Shown here in pieces: positions 42,364 through 49,919 of a stretch of DNA of 64,000 nucleotides. Within the stretch, counting starts at the first letter, position 1, and each line of letters begins with the position of its first letter. The stretch is from the NCBI RefSeq assembly GCF_000378385.1, contig NZ_KB899673.1, forward strand, positions 1 through 64,000, given 5' to 3'. A program made the position numbers and the translations under genes. A model generated the notes under the pieces. That model did no database searches, was not told the DNA's origin, and worked only from the letters and a program-made list of their open reading frames with translations. The DNA comes from Paenibacillus daejeonensis DSM 15491 (GTDB taxonomy: Bacteria; Bacillota; Bacilli; Paenibacillales; Paenibacillaceae).

Positions 42364-42490
42364 ATCCGCTGATGAAACGGCTTTACAAATCAGGCGGATG
42401 ACGCCTGTCATGTAACCATGCCCTGACTCCCGTACGTGCATAGGATATCCATACAGGTACGCCTGAGATCCGAGCGGGAGTTGAGACAGC

Positions 42491-43291
42491 ATGAGGAACA
42501 AGAAGATGGATATTCGGACAGCGATCTTTCTGGCGGCCGTATGCAGTCAGACGTATCTGCAATACAACAGCAAAAACGGGATCTTCCTTGTGCCCCAGCA
42601 TTTTAAGATTGCCGGCATTATCGATGCCCAGGCATTCGGCAATCCCCTGGAGCGCTTCGGCTTTATTCTTGAATCGGACCGTTCCATCATTGTTGCGTTC
42701 CGGGGCACAGGATCGGCAGCAGATTTCGAAGTCGATATGACTGCAAGGCAGCTGCCATTTCCTTATGCCCGCAATGCTGGGCTGACGCATCTGGGCTTCA
42801 CCGAGCTCTACAGCTCCTGCAGAGGGGCGCTCCTGAAGCTGTTGAACCGGATACCCGGCAGCAAATCGGTATATGTGACCGGCCATAGCCTGGGCGGTGC
42901 TCTGGCCACACTGGCAGGTTTAGATATTGCGCTGAATACGCACCATAAAAAACCTCGCATCTACACGTTCGGGGCACCGCGGGTTGGGGATCCGGCCTTT
43001 GCCCGTTATTTTAACCGTCATATTGACCTGAGCTGTCGTGTCAGCAATCAATCCGATATTGTACCTCGGCTCCCTCCACTCATCTATCAGTCACCCAAAA
43101 ATGATAAATTTTATTATTACCTTCATGTGAAGGGCGAGCACAAGCTCAATTTCAAAGGCGGTTCCATCTCAGGAAACCATCTGCTCGCCGGTTACTTCAA
43201 CGCTCTGGCACGGGAGGATTCGTCCTATGCAGCTACCATGTGCAGCCAGCCTGCTGGCTGGTGCCCGGTCCGGGTGCGCCGCCGCCCCTGA
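42491..43291 (+). CDS. Class 3 lipase-like protein
   Basis: 266 residues. Nucleophile elbow VTGHSLGGALATLAGLDI (about 137-155), FRGTGSAADF oxyanion strand, then TFGAPRVGD and NQSDIVPRLPP (catalytic Asp) and a late His in GNHLLAGYF. This is the fungal-lipase (class 3) fold; no signal peptide, so probably intracellular. The C terminus is basic (VRVRRRP). GGGAGTTGAG precedes the start. Confidence 0.88.
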   Translation: MRNKKMDIRTAIFLAAVCSQTYLQYNSKNGIFLVPQHFKIAGIIDAQAFGNPLERFGFILESDRSIIVAFRGTGSAADFEVDMTARQLPFPYARNAGLTHLGFTELYSSCRGALLKLLNRIPGSKSVYVTGHSLGGALATLAGLDIALNTHHKKPRIYTFGAPRVGDPAFARYFNRHIDLSCRVSNQSDIVPRLPPLIYQSPKNDKFYYYLHVKGEHKLNFKGGSISGNHLLAGYFNALAREDSSYAATMCSQPAGWCPVRVRRRP

Positions 43292-43309
43292 CCCTTCATA
43301 ATTCAACCT

Positions 43310-43426
43310 CTACCGTTGATCGCTTTTCTTGCTGCGCGCCCGGCGCGACTGTATCTCCAATACAACCAGGACTCCGATCACCGGCACGGCGACAAGAAGA
43401 ACCCATGGCGAACTTTCCATTATCAT
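43310..43426 (-). CDS. Small single-span membrane peptide, 38 aa
   Basis: MIMESSPWVLLVAVPVIGVL with the span running to VVLE, then a very basic tail (IQSRRARSKKSDQR). ATG at 43426 follows a full GGGAGGTG site by six bases. One membrane helix with a basic C-terminal tail resembles small membrane regulators and type I toxins of Bacillales, but no antisense RNA was identified. Function unknown. Confidence 0.7.
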   Translation of the reverse strand: MIMESSPWVLLVAVPVIGVLVVLEIQSRRARSKKSDQR

Positions 43427-43504
43427 TGCAATCACCTCCCGTTTTAACTGGTTACTTAGTTTCTTCTATGCCTTATCCACTCCCTTTTGCAACGTAGTTG
43501 CTTA

Positions 43505-43711
43505 TTATTCTGCCTTGGTTATCTGCGCAAACAAGGTTTCGACATCTTGTCCAACGATTTTGGCAATCGCAAGCGCGACGTCCAGCGGCGGTATATTCTG
43601 GCCGTTCTCCACCATAGCGTATCCACTCTTGGACCGATAGCCCAGTTTGGAAGCCATGTCTGCCTGAGTCAGGCCTTTCGCCCTCCTGGCCGCTTTTAAT
43701 CTGGCATTCAT
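43505..43711 (-). CDS. Small HTH regulator (Xre family), 68 aa
   Basis: Starts MNARLKAARRAKGLTQADMA, one HTH_3 domain with the pattern GYRSKSGYAMVENGQNIPP and C-terminal helix ending VGQDVETLF. The GTG at 43720 lies inside the AGGGGTG ribosome site, so ATG at 43711 is preferred. Divergent from a second HTH gene with three shared operator-like palindromes between them. Confidence 0.85.
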   Translation of the reverse strand: MNARLKAARRAKGLTQADMASKLGYRSKSGYAMVENGQNIPPLDVALAIAKIVGQDVETLFAQITKAE

Positions 43712-43724
43712 CTGTTTCACCCCT

Positions 43725-43843
43725 GTTCATGTTTCATGAACACAAGACCTATTATAGGCTTTATTTACCATTTTTTCAAGCTATATTTCATCTTTCATGA
43801 ATCATTTTTGTTTTATATGCACGGAAGTTCATTTTCCATGTAC
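43725..43843. promoter_or_regulatory. Three 17-bp operator-like palindromes between divergent HTH genes
   Basis: A 7-3-7 motif: perfect GTTCATG-TTT-CATGAAC at 43725-43741, and near copies at 43786-43802 (TTTCATC-TTT-CATGAAT) and 43827-43843 (GTTCATT-TTC-CATGTAC). The first overlaps the translation start area of the minus-strand gene, and the third is 38 bp before the plus-strand gene. Confidence 0.7.
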
Positions 43844-43880
43844 AATATGAATAAATATAACTCACGAATGAGATGATAGC

Positions 43881-44222
43881 ATGATTGGTGAACGGATTCG
43901 CGAGCTCCGCAAAGCTCGCAATATGACTCAAAAACAGCTGGCGGCCATCTTGAATTCTGCCAAATCGACGATTTCTCAATATGAGAACAACATCAATGAA
44001 CCCGATCTGGAGACAGTGATGAAGATTGCCGATTGCTTCGGCGTAACAGTAGACAGCCTGCTCGGCAGAGATCGGTCGGACAAGCCCACCCCTGCCTCCT
44101 CAGAGCACACCTTAGTAATGGAAGTAAAGGACGACGATGAAGCCGGATATGTGAGAGCTTCATTGGAGCTGTACCGAAAGTTCCGAACAGCCGACGTGTC
44201 CAAGCCATATCAGAAGGATTGA
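43881..44222 (+). CDS. HTH repressor (Xre family), 113 aa
   Basis: N-terminal HTH_3 (MIGERIRELRKARNMTQKQL ... SAKSTISQYENNINEPD) ending in the classic FGVTVDSLLGR. The C-terminal half is acidic then helical with no peptidase or oligomerisation domain recognised. Likely an autorepressor acting on the palindromes upstream together with the divergent small HTH protein. The ribosome site is weak (GAGATGATAGC). Confidence 0.85.
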   Translation: MIGERIRELRKARNMTQKQLAAILNSAKSTISQYENNINEPDLETVMKIADCFGVTVDSLLGRDRSDKPTPASSEHTLVMEVKDDDEAGYVRASLELYRKFRTADVSKPYQKD

Positions 44223-44245
44223 AACGTGTCCATCACAAAGAAATA

Positions 44246-44286
44246 AAAATGGCGGTGCAGGGATAACTCCCAACACCGCCATTTTT
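44246..44286. terminator. Bidirectional terminator
   Basis: AAAAATGGCGGTG and CACCGCCATTTTT with a loop of about 14 nt, between convergent genes. Confidence 0.8.
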
Positions 44287-44319
44287 ATAGTTGCTAATTT
44301 AATGAAAAACATCTGTTGT

Positions 44320-44961
44320 CTAAGGGAGCATATACAGCAGCACCGCAAAGAAATGTGTGGTTGATCCGGCCAGCACGAACAAATGCCAGACCGCATGATG
44401 ATAGGGAAAGCTGCGCCACATGTAGAAGATTGTGCCTATTGTGTAGCACAAGCCTCCTGCAATCAGCAGCTTCAAGCCACCTGAGGCCAATCCGTTCACC
44501 AGCGGCTGCCAAGCGAAGACGATAATCCAGCCCATCAGGACGTAAATAAGCGTCGAAGTGAACAAAAACCGGTTCACAAAAAACGATTTGAACACTACGC
44601 CAGCCGCTGCAATTCCCCAGACAATCCCGAACAGTGTCCATCCCAGTGCACCTTTGATAACCGTAAAGAGCAGCGGGGTATAGGTTCCTGCAATAAACAC
44701 ATAAATGAACGAATGATCCAGCACTTCAAATACCCGCTTCGCCCGGCCTTCAGGAAAGCTGTGAACCAGTGTCGAAGCCAGATACAGCAGCAGCATGGAG
44801 CTGCCGTAAATGGTAAAGCTGACAACGTGCAGCGCCGTCCCCTTCAGCGATGCGAACACGATCAGGAGCACAAGCGCCGCTACGCTGAGCACCGCCCCAA
44901 TCCCGTGCGTCACACTGTTGGCTATCTCTTCCCGGCGACTGAACACATGGGTGGCCGCCAT
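44320..44961 (-). CDS. Hemolysin III family membrane protein (PAQR superfamily)
   Basis: 213 residues with seven hydrophobic spans. Family residues visible: EEIANSVTHGIGA near the N terminus, STLVHSF, DHSFIYVFIAGTYTP and a C-terminal HHAVWHLFVLAGSTTHFFAV. PAQR/TrhA proteins include membrane-homeostasis factors; true haemolysis is uncertain. The ATG overlaps the stop of the 72-aa gene (TAATG), showing coupling. Confidence 0.92.
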   Translation of the reverse strand: MAATHVFSRREEIANSVTHGIGAVLSVAALVLLIVFASLKGTALHVVSFTIYGSSMLLLYLASTLVHSFPEGRAKRVFEVLDHSFIYVFIAGTYTPLLFTVIKGALGWTLFGIVWGIAAAGVVFKSFFVNRFLFTSTLIYVLMGWIIVFAWQPLVNGLASGGLKLLIAGGLCYTIGTIFYMWRSFPYHHAVWHLFVLAGSTTHFFAVLLYMLP

Positions 44962-45179
44962 TAGACGCCCATCCGTTTGCGCTGGTTATTGATCTTCTTC
45001 GTATTCTGGCTGCGCATTGTTGCCTGATTGCCAGCGATATCATGCTTTTGTTTGCCGCCACCTGCTTGAGCCTGCTTCTTTTGCTGCAGCTTTTGCTTCA
45101 TAGCTTCGGCCAGCGAGACTTTGCGGGGTTCGCTCTCTGGCGTGCCCTGCTCCTGCGAGCCGACTGTTGGTTCTGTCAT
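44961..45179 (-). CDS. Hypothetical basic protein, 72 aa
   Basis: ATG at 45179 follows GAGGTGAG by a few bases; the longer frame to 45257 has no ribosome site. Polar and lysine/glutamine-rich (MKQKLQQKKQAQAGGGKQKH), probably disordered and nucleic-acid-binding or stress related. Its stop overlaps the hemolysin III start. No family recognised. Confidence 0.65.
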   Translation of the reverse strand: MTEPTVGSQEQGTPESEPRKVSLAEAMKQKLQQKKQAQAGGGKQKHDIAGNQATMRSQNTKKINNQRKRMGV

Positions 45180-45269
45180 CGTTCTCACCTCATCTGTATA
45201 CAGCGTTGCTTCTATCATAACTTGTTTGGACGCCGCTTGCCAGTCCCCTGCTGGCAATTCCGCGCTTCC

Positions 45270-45599
45270 TTATACCTGTTCGTTCGAATAAGCTACACGG
45301 CTGTCTACATTTAGGGTCAAGACCTGCTCATGGCCATCATAAGCAAGCCCCAGCGGTTCATCCTTGCCATACAACCACCACTTGCTAATCCCTTGCGGAC
45401 CCTCTTCAAAATAAAATAAATTCAGATCCTGACTGAGCCTTCCGATTTCTTCGGCTTTCTCTGGATCAACGCGTTCAATGACAATCCGCCAGCCCCCATC
45501 TTGCTCTTCCAGAGCAAAAGGTTGCTCCCGCTCCGCCGTATCGAGCAGCAACCGCCCGATTACCTGCTTGACAAGCAGCTTACGTTTAATATCCGCCAA
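45270..45599 (-). CDS. Hypothetical protein, 109 aa
   Basis: Starts at TTG 45599 (GGAGGGAG upstream). A mixed alpha/beta sequence (LLVKQVIGRLLLDTAEREQP, GWRIVIERVDPEKAEEIGRL, WWLYGKDEP). No motif recognised. Lies between the pirin gene and the 72-aa gene on the same strand; gaps of 26 and 90 bp allow a common transcript. Confidence 0.65.
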   Translation of the reverse strand: MADIKRKLLVKQVIGRLLLDTAEREQPFALEEQDGGWRIVIERVDPEKAEEIGRLSQDLNLFYFEEGPQGISKWWLYGKDEPLGLAYDGHEQVLTLNVDSRVAYSNEQV

Positions 45600-45625
45600 A
45601 GCTCTCCCTCCTCTTACATCCCTTT

Positions 45626-46333
45626 TTAAGGCATATCAATTAATAATACACGCGCTTCATTCGTTGGTTGAAGCTTGATTTCCTGAACGTCCCGAATCCT
45701 TGCCGTATCTCTAGGCTTCAACGTATGATGCCCATCCAGCGAAAGTTCCCCTTCGAGAACGAACACATACAATCGCCTGCCCGCTGCCGTCTGGTAGTCC
45801 AAGGACTGTCCACCCACAAGATCGGTCATAAAAATCGTCAAATCCTGATGAATATGAGCCACACCTTCGCCTTTGTGAGCTTCCTGGCCCGAAACAATGG
45901 GCAGCAGCCGGCCTTTGAGCTGCTCGGGATCGTAATTGGAGGTCTCATAGGATGGGGGCAGACCCGGGCGCTCAGGCGTGAACCAGAGCTGCAAGAGCTC
46001 GCATGGCTCATCTCCAGGATTGACCTCGGAATGGATGATGCCGGTACCTGCGCTCATGCGCTGCACGCCGCCGAAGCCGGTTACCGCGCTGTGTCCGGTG
46101 CTGTCCTCATGTTTTAATTGACCGCTCAGGACAATACTGACGATTTCCATCTCTCGATGTGGATGCGCCCCGAAGCCGCGCCCACCACTAATTGTATCGT
46201 TATTAAAGACGCGCAGACAGCCAAAGCTCGTATTGTCTTCTTCGTAAAAATCGCCAAACGAGAAGCTGAGCCGGCTTTTCAACCAGTCCAAATCCTTGTG
46301 GTACCTCTCTTCAGCAGGATAAATGGTTATCAT
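45626..46333 (-). CDS. Pirin family protein
   Basis: 235 residues, bicupin. The N-terminal cupin carries the metal motif FGAHPHREMEIVSIV (His pair) and IIHSEVNP (third His, then Glu side). The second domain (about 140-235) is the degenerate pirin C-terminal cupin. Some bacterial pirins have quercetin dioxygenase activity; others are regulatory. The leader before ATG at 46333 has only a modest GGGAG. Confidence 0.92.
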   Translation of the reverse strand: MITIYPAEERYHKDLDWLKSRLSFSFGDFYEEDNTSFGCLRVFNNDTISGGRGFGAHPHREMEIVSIVLSGQLKHEDSTGHSAVTGFGGVQRMSAGTGIIHSEVNPGDEPCELLQLWFTPERPGLPPSYETSNYDPEQLKGRLLPIVSGQEAHKGEGVAHIHQDLTIFMTDLVGGQSLDYQTAAGRRLYVFVLEGELSLDGHHTLKPRDTARIRDVQEIKLQPTNEARVLLIDMP

Positions 46334-46358
46334 GGCCTATGCACTCCCTGTCTCATCT

Positions 46359-47081
46359 TTACTCCAGCTGCACAGGCGGCCCGATGGCGCTCTGCAGCCA
46401 GGTCCATGCCTTCTCTATTGTTTTGTCCATATTGGATACGTGCGCTTCATCCACAAAAGGCGATTCATGGCGGAAGTAATCGGCATGTCCGCCCACCACT
46501 TTAATCGGCCTGATATGCGCAGGCGCGTACTTGCTCCCGTTCCAGCGGGGCAGCGAAAATCCGGAGCGCGTCCAGCCGCCCCAGCTTCCCAGCTTGGTGA
46601 TGGGATCCTTGAGTCTGCCCAGTTCATCTACGGCGTGGATATAACAGACCCGCTCCCGGAATTCCGGAAGAATCGGCACACGCGGAGAACCAATCTGCAC
46701 AATTCGACAATCCGTAAGCTTGCCCTCTTCCGCCAGAATGCGAGCGGCTTGGTAGGCTGCCGCTCCGCCCCCGCTGTGCCCAATCAGAATCAGCAGGCCG
46801 CCCTGGTACGTCTTGCGGATCTCTTCAGCCGCCAGCCTGCCGCCGATCCGAAAGGCCTGAAAACGACGGGTTACATCGCCGCTCACTTCGCGTACTTGGG
46901 CTAATAAGCTACGGGTATGATCACCATAAGGGTAAATCGTGTGCACGCTAGGCTGCCAACCGCAGGTGCTGCATAGCTGTTCTACATGCTTGGAGCAGGT
47001 TTCAAAAAAACGCGGCGCCGTCGCTACACCAGCCAGCAAGTAAATGGAAGCATGCGCTTCGCTTACTAGGGTTTGGTCCAT
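46359..47081 (-). CDS. Alpha/beta-hydrolase-like protein (lipase-type)
   Basis: 240 residues from ATG at 47081 (AAAGGAG nine bases upstream). Nucleophile elbow LLILIGHSGGGAAAYQAAR (about 100-118), an ASIYLLAGVA strand near the start, and a late HADYFRHESPF that may provide the His. Similar in topology to thioesterase/lipase family 3 proteins; substrate unknown. Same strand as pirin, 25 bp upstream of it. Confidence 0.75.
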   Translation of the reverse strand: MDQTLVSEAHASIYLLAGVATAPRFFETCSKHVEQLCSTCGWQPSVHTIYPYGDHTRSLLAQVREVSGDVTRRFQAFRIGGRLAAEEIRKTYQGGLLILIGHSGGGAAAYQAARILAEEGKLTDCRIVQIGSPRVPILPEFRERVCYIHAVDELGRLKDPITKLGSWGGWTRSGFSLPRWNGSKYAPAHIRPIKVVGGHADYFRHESPFVDEAHVSNMDKTIEKAWTWLQSAIGPPVQLE

Positions 47082-47245
47082 CCTCATCGTCTCCTTTGCT
47101 ACCTAGACATAGGTCGTTTGAGGGTTAGTATACGGCAACAAAAGCATCCGTCATTCACTGGTGGAAGAGCCAATCCGACCCACTCCACTTACCTAATTAT
47201 AGTTGATTCGGCGACAAAAAGAAATGCCGCCTGTAAGGCGCGACG

Positions 47246-47271
47246 GATTCATCGGCAGCCGACCGGGGTAT
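47246..47271 (+). promoter_or_regulatory. SigB-like promoter of the GSP26-like gene
   Basis: GATTCA (47246-47251), 14-bp spacer, perfect GGGTAT (47266-47271), 36 bp before the start codon. Confidence 0.55.
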
Positions 47272-47307
47272 CATAACGTATAGCTCAGCACAAGGAGGAG
47301 ACAACCC

Positions 47308-47727
47308 ATGACAGACAAGCAAGCATTGGAAAAAAAAATCGTTGAAGTGCTAAAGGACAACCCGTATTGTTCCTTCGGAACAGTCGAGGATAGCCGGCCC
47401 AAAGTCAGGTATATGGCGCTGTTCCATGATGGGCTGCAGCTGCATCTGGCCACTAGCCGCAAGACACATAAGGTAGAAGAGCTGGAGAACAACCCGAATG
47501 TCTTCCTGCTCGTCGGGTTCGATGGGAAGATGGGGCGCGAGGTTGTCTCTATTGAAGGGACAGGCTCGGTGACGAAGGATGATAGCCTGCGTGAGAAGGT
47601 CTGGAGCAAGGAGCTTGAGCGCTGGTTCAGCGGACCGGACGACCCGGACTATGTCATCCTCGACATCACGCCTGAGCGTATTGAATTGACAAGTAAGGAC
47701 ATGGAGACGCAAGTCTGGGAACAATAA
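47308..47727 (+). CDS. General stress protein 26-like flavin reductase-fold protein
   Basis: 139 residues, split-barrel pyridoxamine 5'-phosphate oxidase-like fold (CSFGTVEDSRPKVRYMALFHDG, LATSRKTHKVEELENNPNVFLLVG). The family (GSP26/YdaG) binds FMN or F420-like cofactors and is SigB-dependent in Bacillus. AGGAGGAG precedes the start, and a SigB-like promoter and strong terminator flank it. Confidence 0.9.
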   Translation: MTDKQALEKKIVEVLKDNPYCSFGTVEDSRPKVRYMALFHDGLQLHLATSRKTHKVEELENNPNVFLLVGFDGKMGREVVSIEGTGSVTKDDSLREKVWSKELERWFSGPDDPDYVILDITPERIELTSKDMETQVWEQ

Positions 47728-47732
47728 TTGGA

Positions 47733-47774
47733 AAAAAGCCCTTCCGGAGTTAATCATCCGAAAGGGCTTTTTTT
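47733..47774. terminator. Bidirectional terminator
   Basis: AAAAAAGCCCTTCCGGA pairs with TCCGAAAGGGCTTTTTTT (one bulge), between the GSP26-like gene and convergent ferritin. Confidence 0.88.
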
Positions 47775-47781
47775 AGTGAGC

Positions 47782-48285
47782 TTATTCGGCTGGCGGTGTG
47801 AAGCTGCGCTTCGCGAACTCAGCATCCATCATAAAGAAGGCATTGCTGTCCTTGTCGATCCGCTTGAGCTTCTGGATAATCGAATCGAACATGGACTCTT
47901 CTTCCACCTGCTCATCGATAAACCATTTCAAGAACTGAATGGTCGCATGCTCGCGGTCATTCATTGCAATATCGGACAAATGATAAAAACGCTTCGTCAC
48001 TTCAACCTCATGCTTATAGCCTTCCTCGAATACTTCAAGTACCGAATGATACTCATTTTTAGGGGTTTCCATGCCGGAGACGGTTGCCCGTTTGCCCCGA
48101 TTATTAAGGAAAGCATAAATTTTCATGGCATGAAACTTTTCTTCTTCCGCCTGCACAATGAAAAAATTAGCGAATCCATCCAGGCTTTCTGCAGAGAGAT
48201 ACGCTGCCATCGCAAGATATACCTGAGAGGAATAAAATTCAAAATTCATTTGGTCGTTTAACGCTTTATGCAACGTTTCGTTCAT
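47782..48285 (-). CDS. ftnA: Ferritin
   Basis: 167 residues from ATG at 48285. Four-helix ferritin with ferroxidase ligands: NFEFYSSQVYLAMAAYL (Glu), AEEEKFHAMKIY (Glu-x-x-His) and later Glu/Gln in HEVEVTKRFYH and FIDEQVEEE. No haem Met typical of bacterioferritin. Stores iron and limits Fenton damage. Transcribed alone, divergent from the RiPP-like locus. Confidence 0.92.
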   Translation of the reverse strand: MNETLHKALNDQMNFEFYSSQVYLAMAAYLSAESLDGFANFFIVQAEEEKFHAMKIYAFLNNRGKRATVSGMETPKNEYHSVLEVFEEGYKHEVEVTKRFYHLSDIAMNDREHATIQFLKWFIDEQVEEESMFDSIIQKLKRIDKDSNAFFMMDAEFAKRSFTPPAE

Positions 48286-48446
48286 CACTCTCACCATCCT
48301 TTACCATGCTGAAGATGCTTCTATCATATCGAAAAGTAGCGCAGTCAGCAACTCATCCCAATAGAAGTTCTTGTGAATTTCTTCCATTCGACATATAATG
48401 ATAATGGTTCAATATACCCACTACCAAAGAAAGGGGATGACAATTG

Positions 48447-48647
48447 ATGAGAGCCCCTTCCGAACTGTTCGACAGCATGCTGAACCTGACTACAGACCTA
48501 TTCAAACCGCTTGAGCATGATCTGCTCCTGGCATCGACTCTCGCGTATGGTAGCTACAGACGTGTGCTTGATATCGGCAGCGGTAACGGGGCATAGCTAG
48601 CTCGGATGCAGAGCTCTATCAGACCTTACACAAGATGCAGGAGGTGA
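48447..48647 (+). pseudogene. Remnant of a class I SAM methyltransferase
   Basis: ATG at 48447 follows AAAGGGGATGA. 49 residues (MRAPSELFDSMLNLTTDLFK...) end just after motif I (VLDIGSGNGA) at TAG 48594-48596. The same frame continues 16 more codons to TGA 48645-48647, right at the ribosome site of the next gene. This looks like a methyltransferase with a large internal deletion, leaving the N terminus and a few C-terminal codons. It leads the RiPP-like locus, so the modification it made may have been lost here. Confidence 0.75.
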
Positions 48648-48652
48648 CACCC

Positions 48653-49591
48653 GTGCAGTGGTTTGACGATTACAGAGAAGAACTGGTTCAGGTGTTTGAG
48701 GAGGCCAGGCGTCAGATCGCCCAATTCCCTGAGCCGTTGGACGAGCTGGGGCAACGCTATCTGGATGCTTTTCATCCGCTCATTGAAGGCAGTTCCAAGA
48801 ACTATGTCTGCTACCTCTTGCCTTATTGGTTAGAGGACGCTCTGCCTTTGCGCCGGGAGCAGACGCGCGACCTGGCCCTCGCCAATGTATTTGTTATGCT
48901 GCATTATTTCATTCAGGATGATGTTATGGATTCCTCTTCATCGCCAGGCGGCTGGTCCAGCCAGCTGGCGCTCTCGCAATTGTTTCAGCTGCAGTACCTG
49001 GGCTTGTACAGGGCCATGTTCCCACATGACTCGCTGTTCTGGCAGCATCACGACACGTATGCGATAGACTGGGCTTCTACGGTATGCAATGAATGCAATG
49101 AGAACTATTTCCTGACCGACCCCATGCGGGTTGCCAAAAAAGCCGCCCCTGTCAAACTGGCCAGTACTGGAGCACTCTTGCTTACCGAGCGTCCACAGTT
49201 GATCTATCCGGTATCGGAGATGGTGGATTTGCTCCTCGTAACACTACAGATGAACGATGATTGGGCAGATTGGGAAGAAGATCTGGCCAGTGGCAGTTAC
49301 AATGGTCTAATTGCACTGGTGAAATCGCTTCGCGGCTTGCGCTCGGAAGATATGATTACGCCTTCAGAGGTGCGTTCGTCGCTTTTTGTCGGCGGGGCCA
49401 TGACGCGTTACAGTGCCCGGGCCATCGCCGCCCATCAGCGTATGAGATCTCTGGATATGGAATGTCCCGGCTTGCTTGCTTTCCATCAGTCCTTAACAGA
49501 TAGTCTGTCTGAAGCAGGCTCGAGAATTGATGCGGAGAAGAAGTCTTTAGAACTAGGAGCATTGAATCATTGGTTCTATAAAAATAGCTAA
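48653..49591 (+). CDS. Class I isoprenoid-synthase-like enzyme beside an NHLP precursor
   Basis: 312 residues from GTG at 48653, six bases after AGGAGGTG; the ATG at 48635 lies before that site. All-helical. An Asp-rich motif HYFIQDDVMDSS (about 89-100) resembles the first DDxxD of trans-prenyltransferases and terpene synthases, and LQMNDDWADWEEDLASG (about 202-218) looks like the second metal site (ND/E-type). Substrate unknown. It lies directly upstream of an NHLP-type peptide gene, so it may modify that peptide or make a partner terpenoid. Both ideas are inference. Confidence 0.75.
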   Translation: MQWFDDYREELVQVFEEARRQIAQFPEPLDELGQRYLDAFHPLIEGSSKNYVCYLLPYWLEDALPLRREQTRDLALANVFVMLHYFIQDDVMDSSSSPGGWSSQLALSQLFQLQYLGLYRAMFPHDSLFWQHHDTYAIDWASTVCNECNENYFLTDPMRVAKKAAPVKLASTGALLLTERPQLIYPVSEMVDLLLVTLQMNDDWADWEEDLASGSYNGLIALVKSLRGLRSEDMITPSEVRSSLFVGGAMTRYSARAIAAHQRMRSLDMECPGLLAFHQSLTDSLSEAGSRIDAEKKSLELGALNHWFYKNS

Positions 49592-49620
49592 AAATAGTAG
49601 AAAATACCCAAAGGACATGC

Positions 49621-49659
49621 TATACTTTAGTGGCAATGATATCCATAAACTAAAGTATA
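49621..49659. promoter_or_regulatory. Perfect inverted repeat before the precursor gene
   Basis: TATACTTTAGT (49621-49631) and ACTAAAGTATA (49649-49659) are perfect 11-bp arms around 17 nt. The second arm ends 17 bp before the start codon. It may be an operator or an mRNA hairpin that sets the ratio of precursor to enzyme. Confidence 0.6.
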
Positions 49660-49676
49660 AGGGAGATTGATGTGTC

Positions 49677-49916
49677 ATGTCAGCCGAACAAACGCTAAAG
49701 ACTCTGATTATTCAGAAAGCTTGGGAGGACGCTTCCTTCAAGGAAGAGCTTTGCACCAATCCTAAAAAGGCCATTGAAGCTGCATTTGGCATCGTGGTTC
49801 CTGAAGAAATTGTGATCGTCGCGGTTGAAGAGACAACCAGCAAGTTTTACCTGGTCATCCCTCCAGATCCCGCAGTCGTGCTCGATGGCTCCGACGATCC
49901 AGTTGGCATGTGGTAA
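49677..49916 (+). CDS. NHLP-type (nitrile hydratase leader-like) RiPP precursor
   Basis: 79 residues. The leader AWEDASFKEELCTNPKKAIE (about 16-35) and following AFGIVVPEEIVIVAVEETTSKFYLVIPPDP match the nitrile-hydratase-alpha-like leader of NHLP precursors, including the closing YLVIPPxP. The remaining short tail (AVVLDGSDDPVGMW) would be the core. It has no cysteine and a single Ser. Such leaders recruit modifying enzymes and are cut by a C39-type transporter, none of which lies in this window. Confidence 0.85.
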   Translation: MSAEQTLKTLIIQKAWEDASFKEELCTNPKKAIEAAFGIVVPEEIVIVAVEETTSKFYLVIPPDPAVVLDGSDDPVGMW

Positions 49917-49919
49917 TTG

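Noticed and set aside
48399-48412. Fur-box-like TGATAAT half-site between ferritin and the RiPP-like locus
   Set aside because: Only one clear half-site is present and the second half (GTTCAAT) deviates too much for a call.
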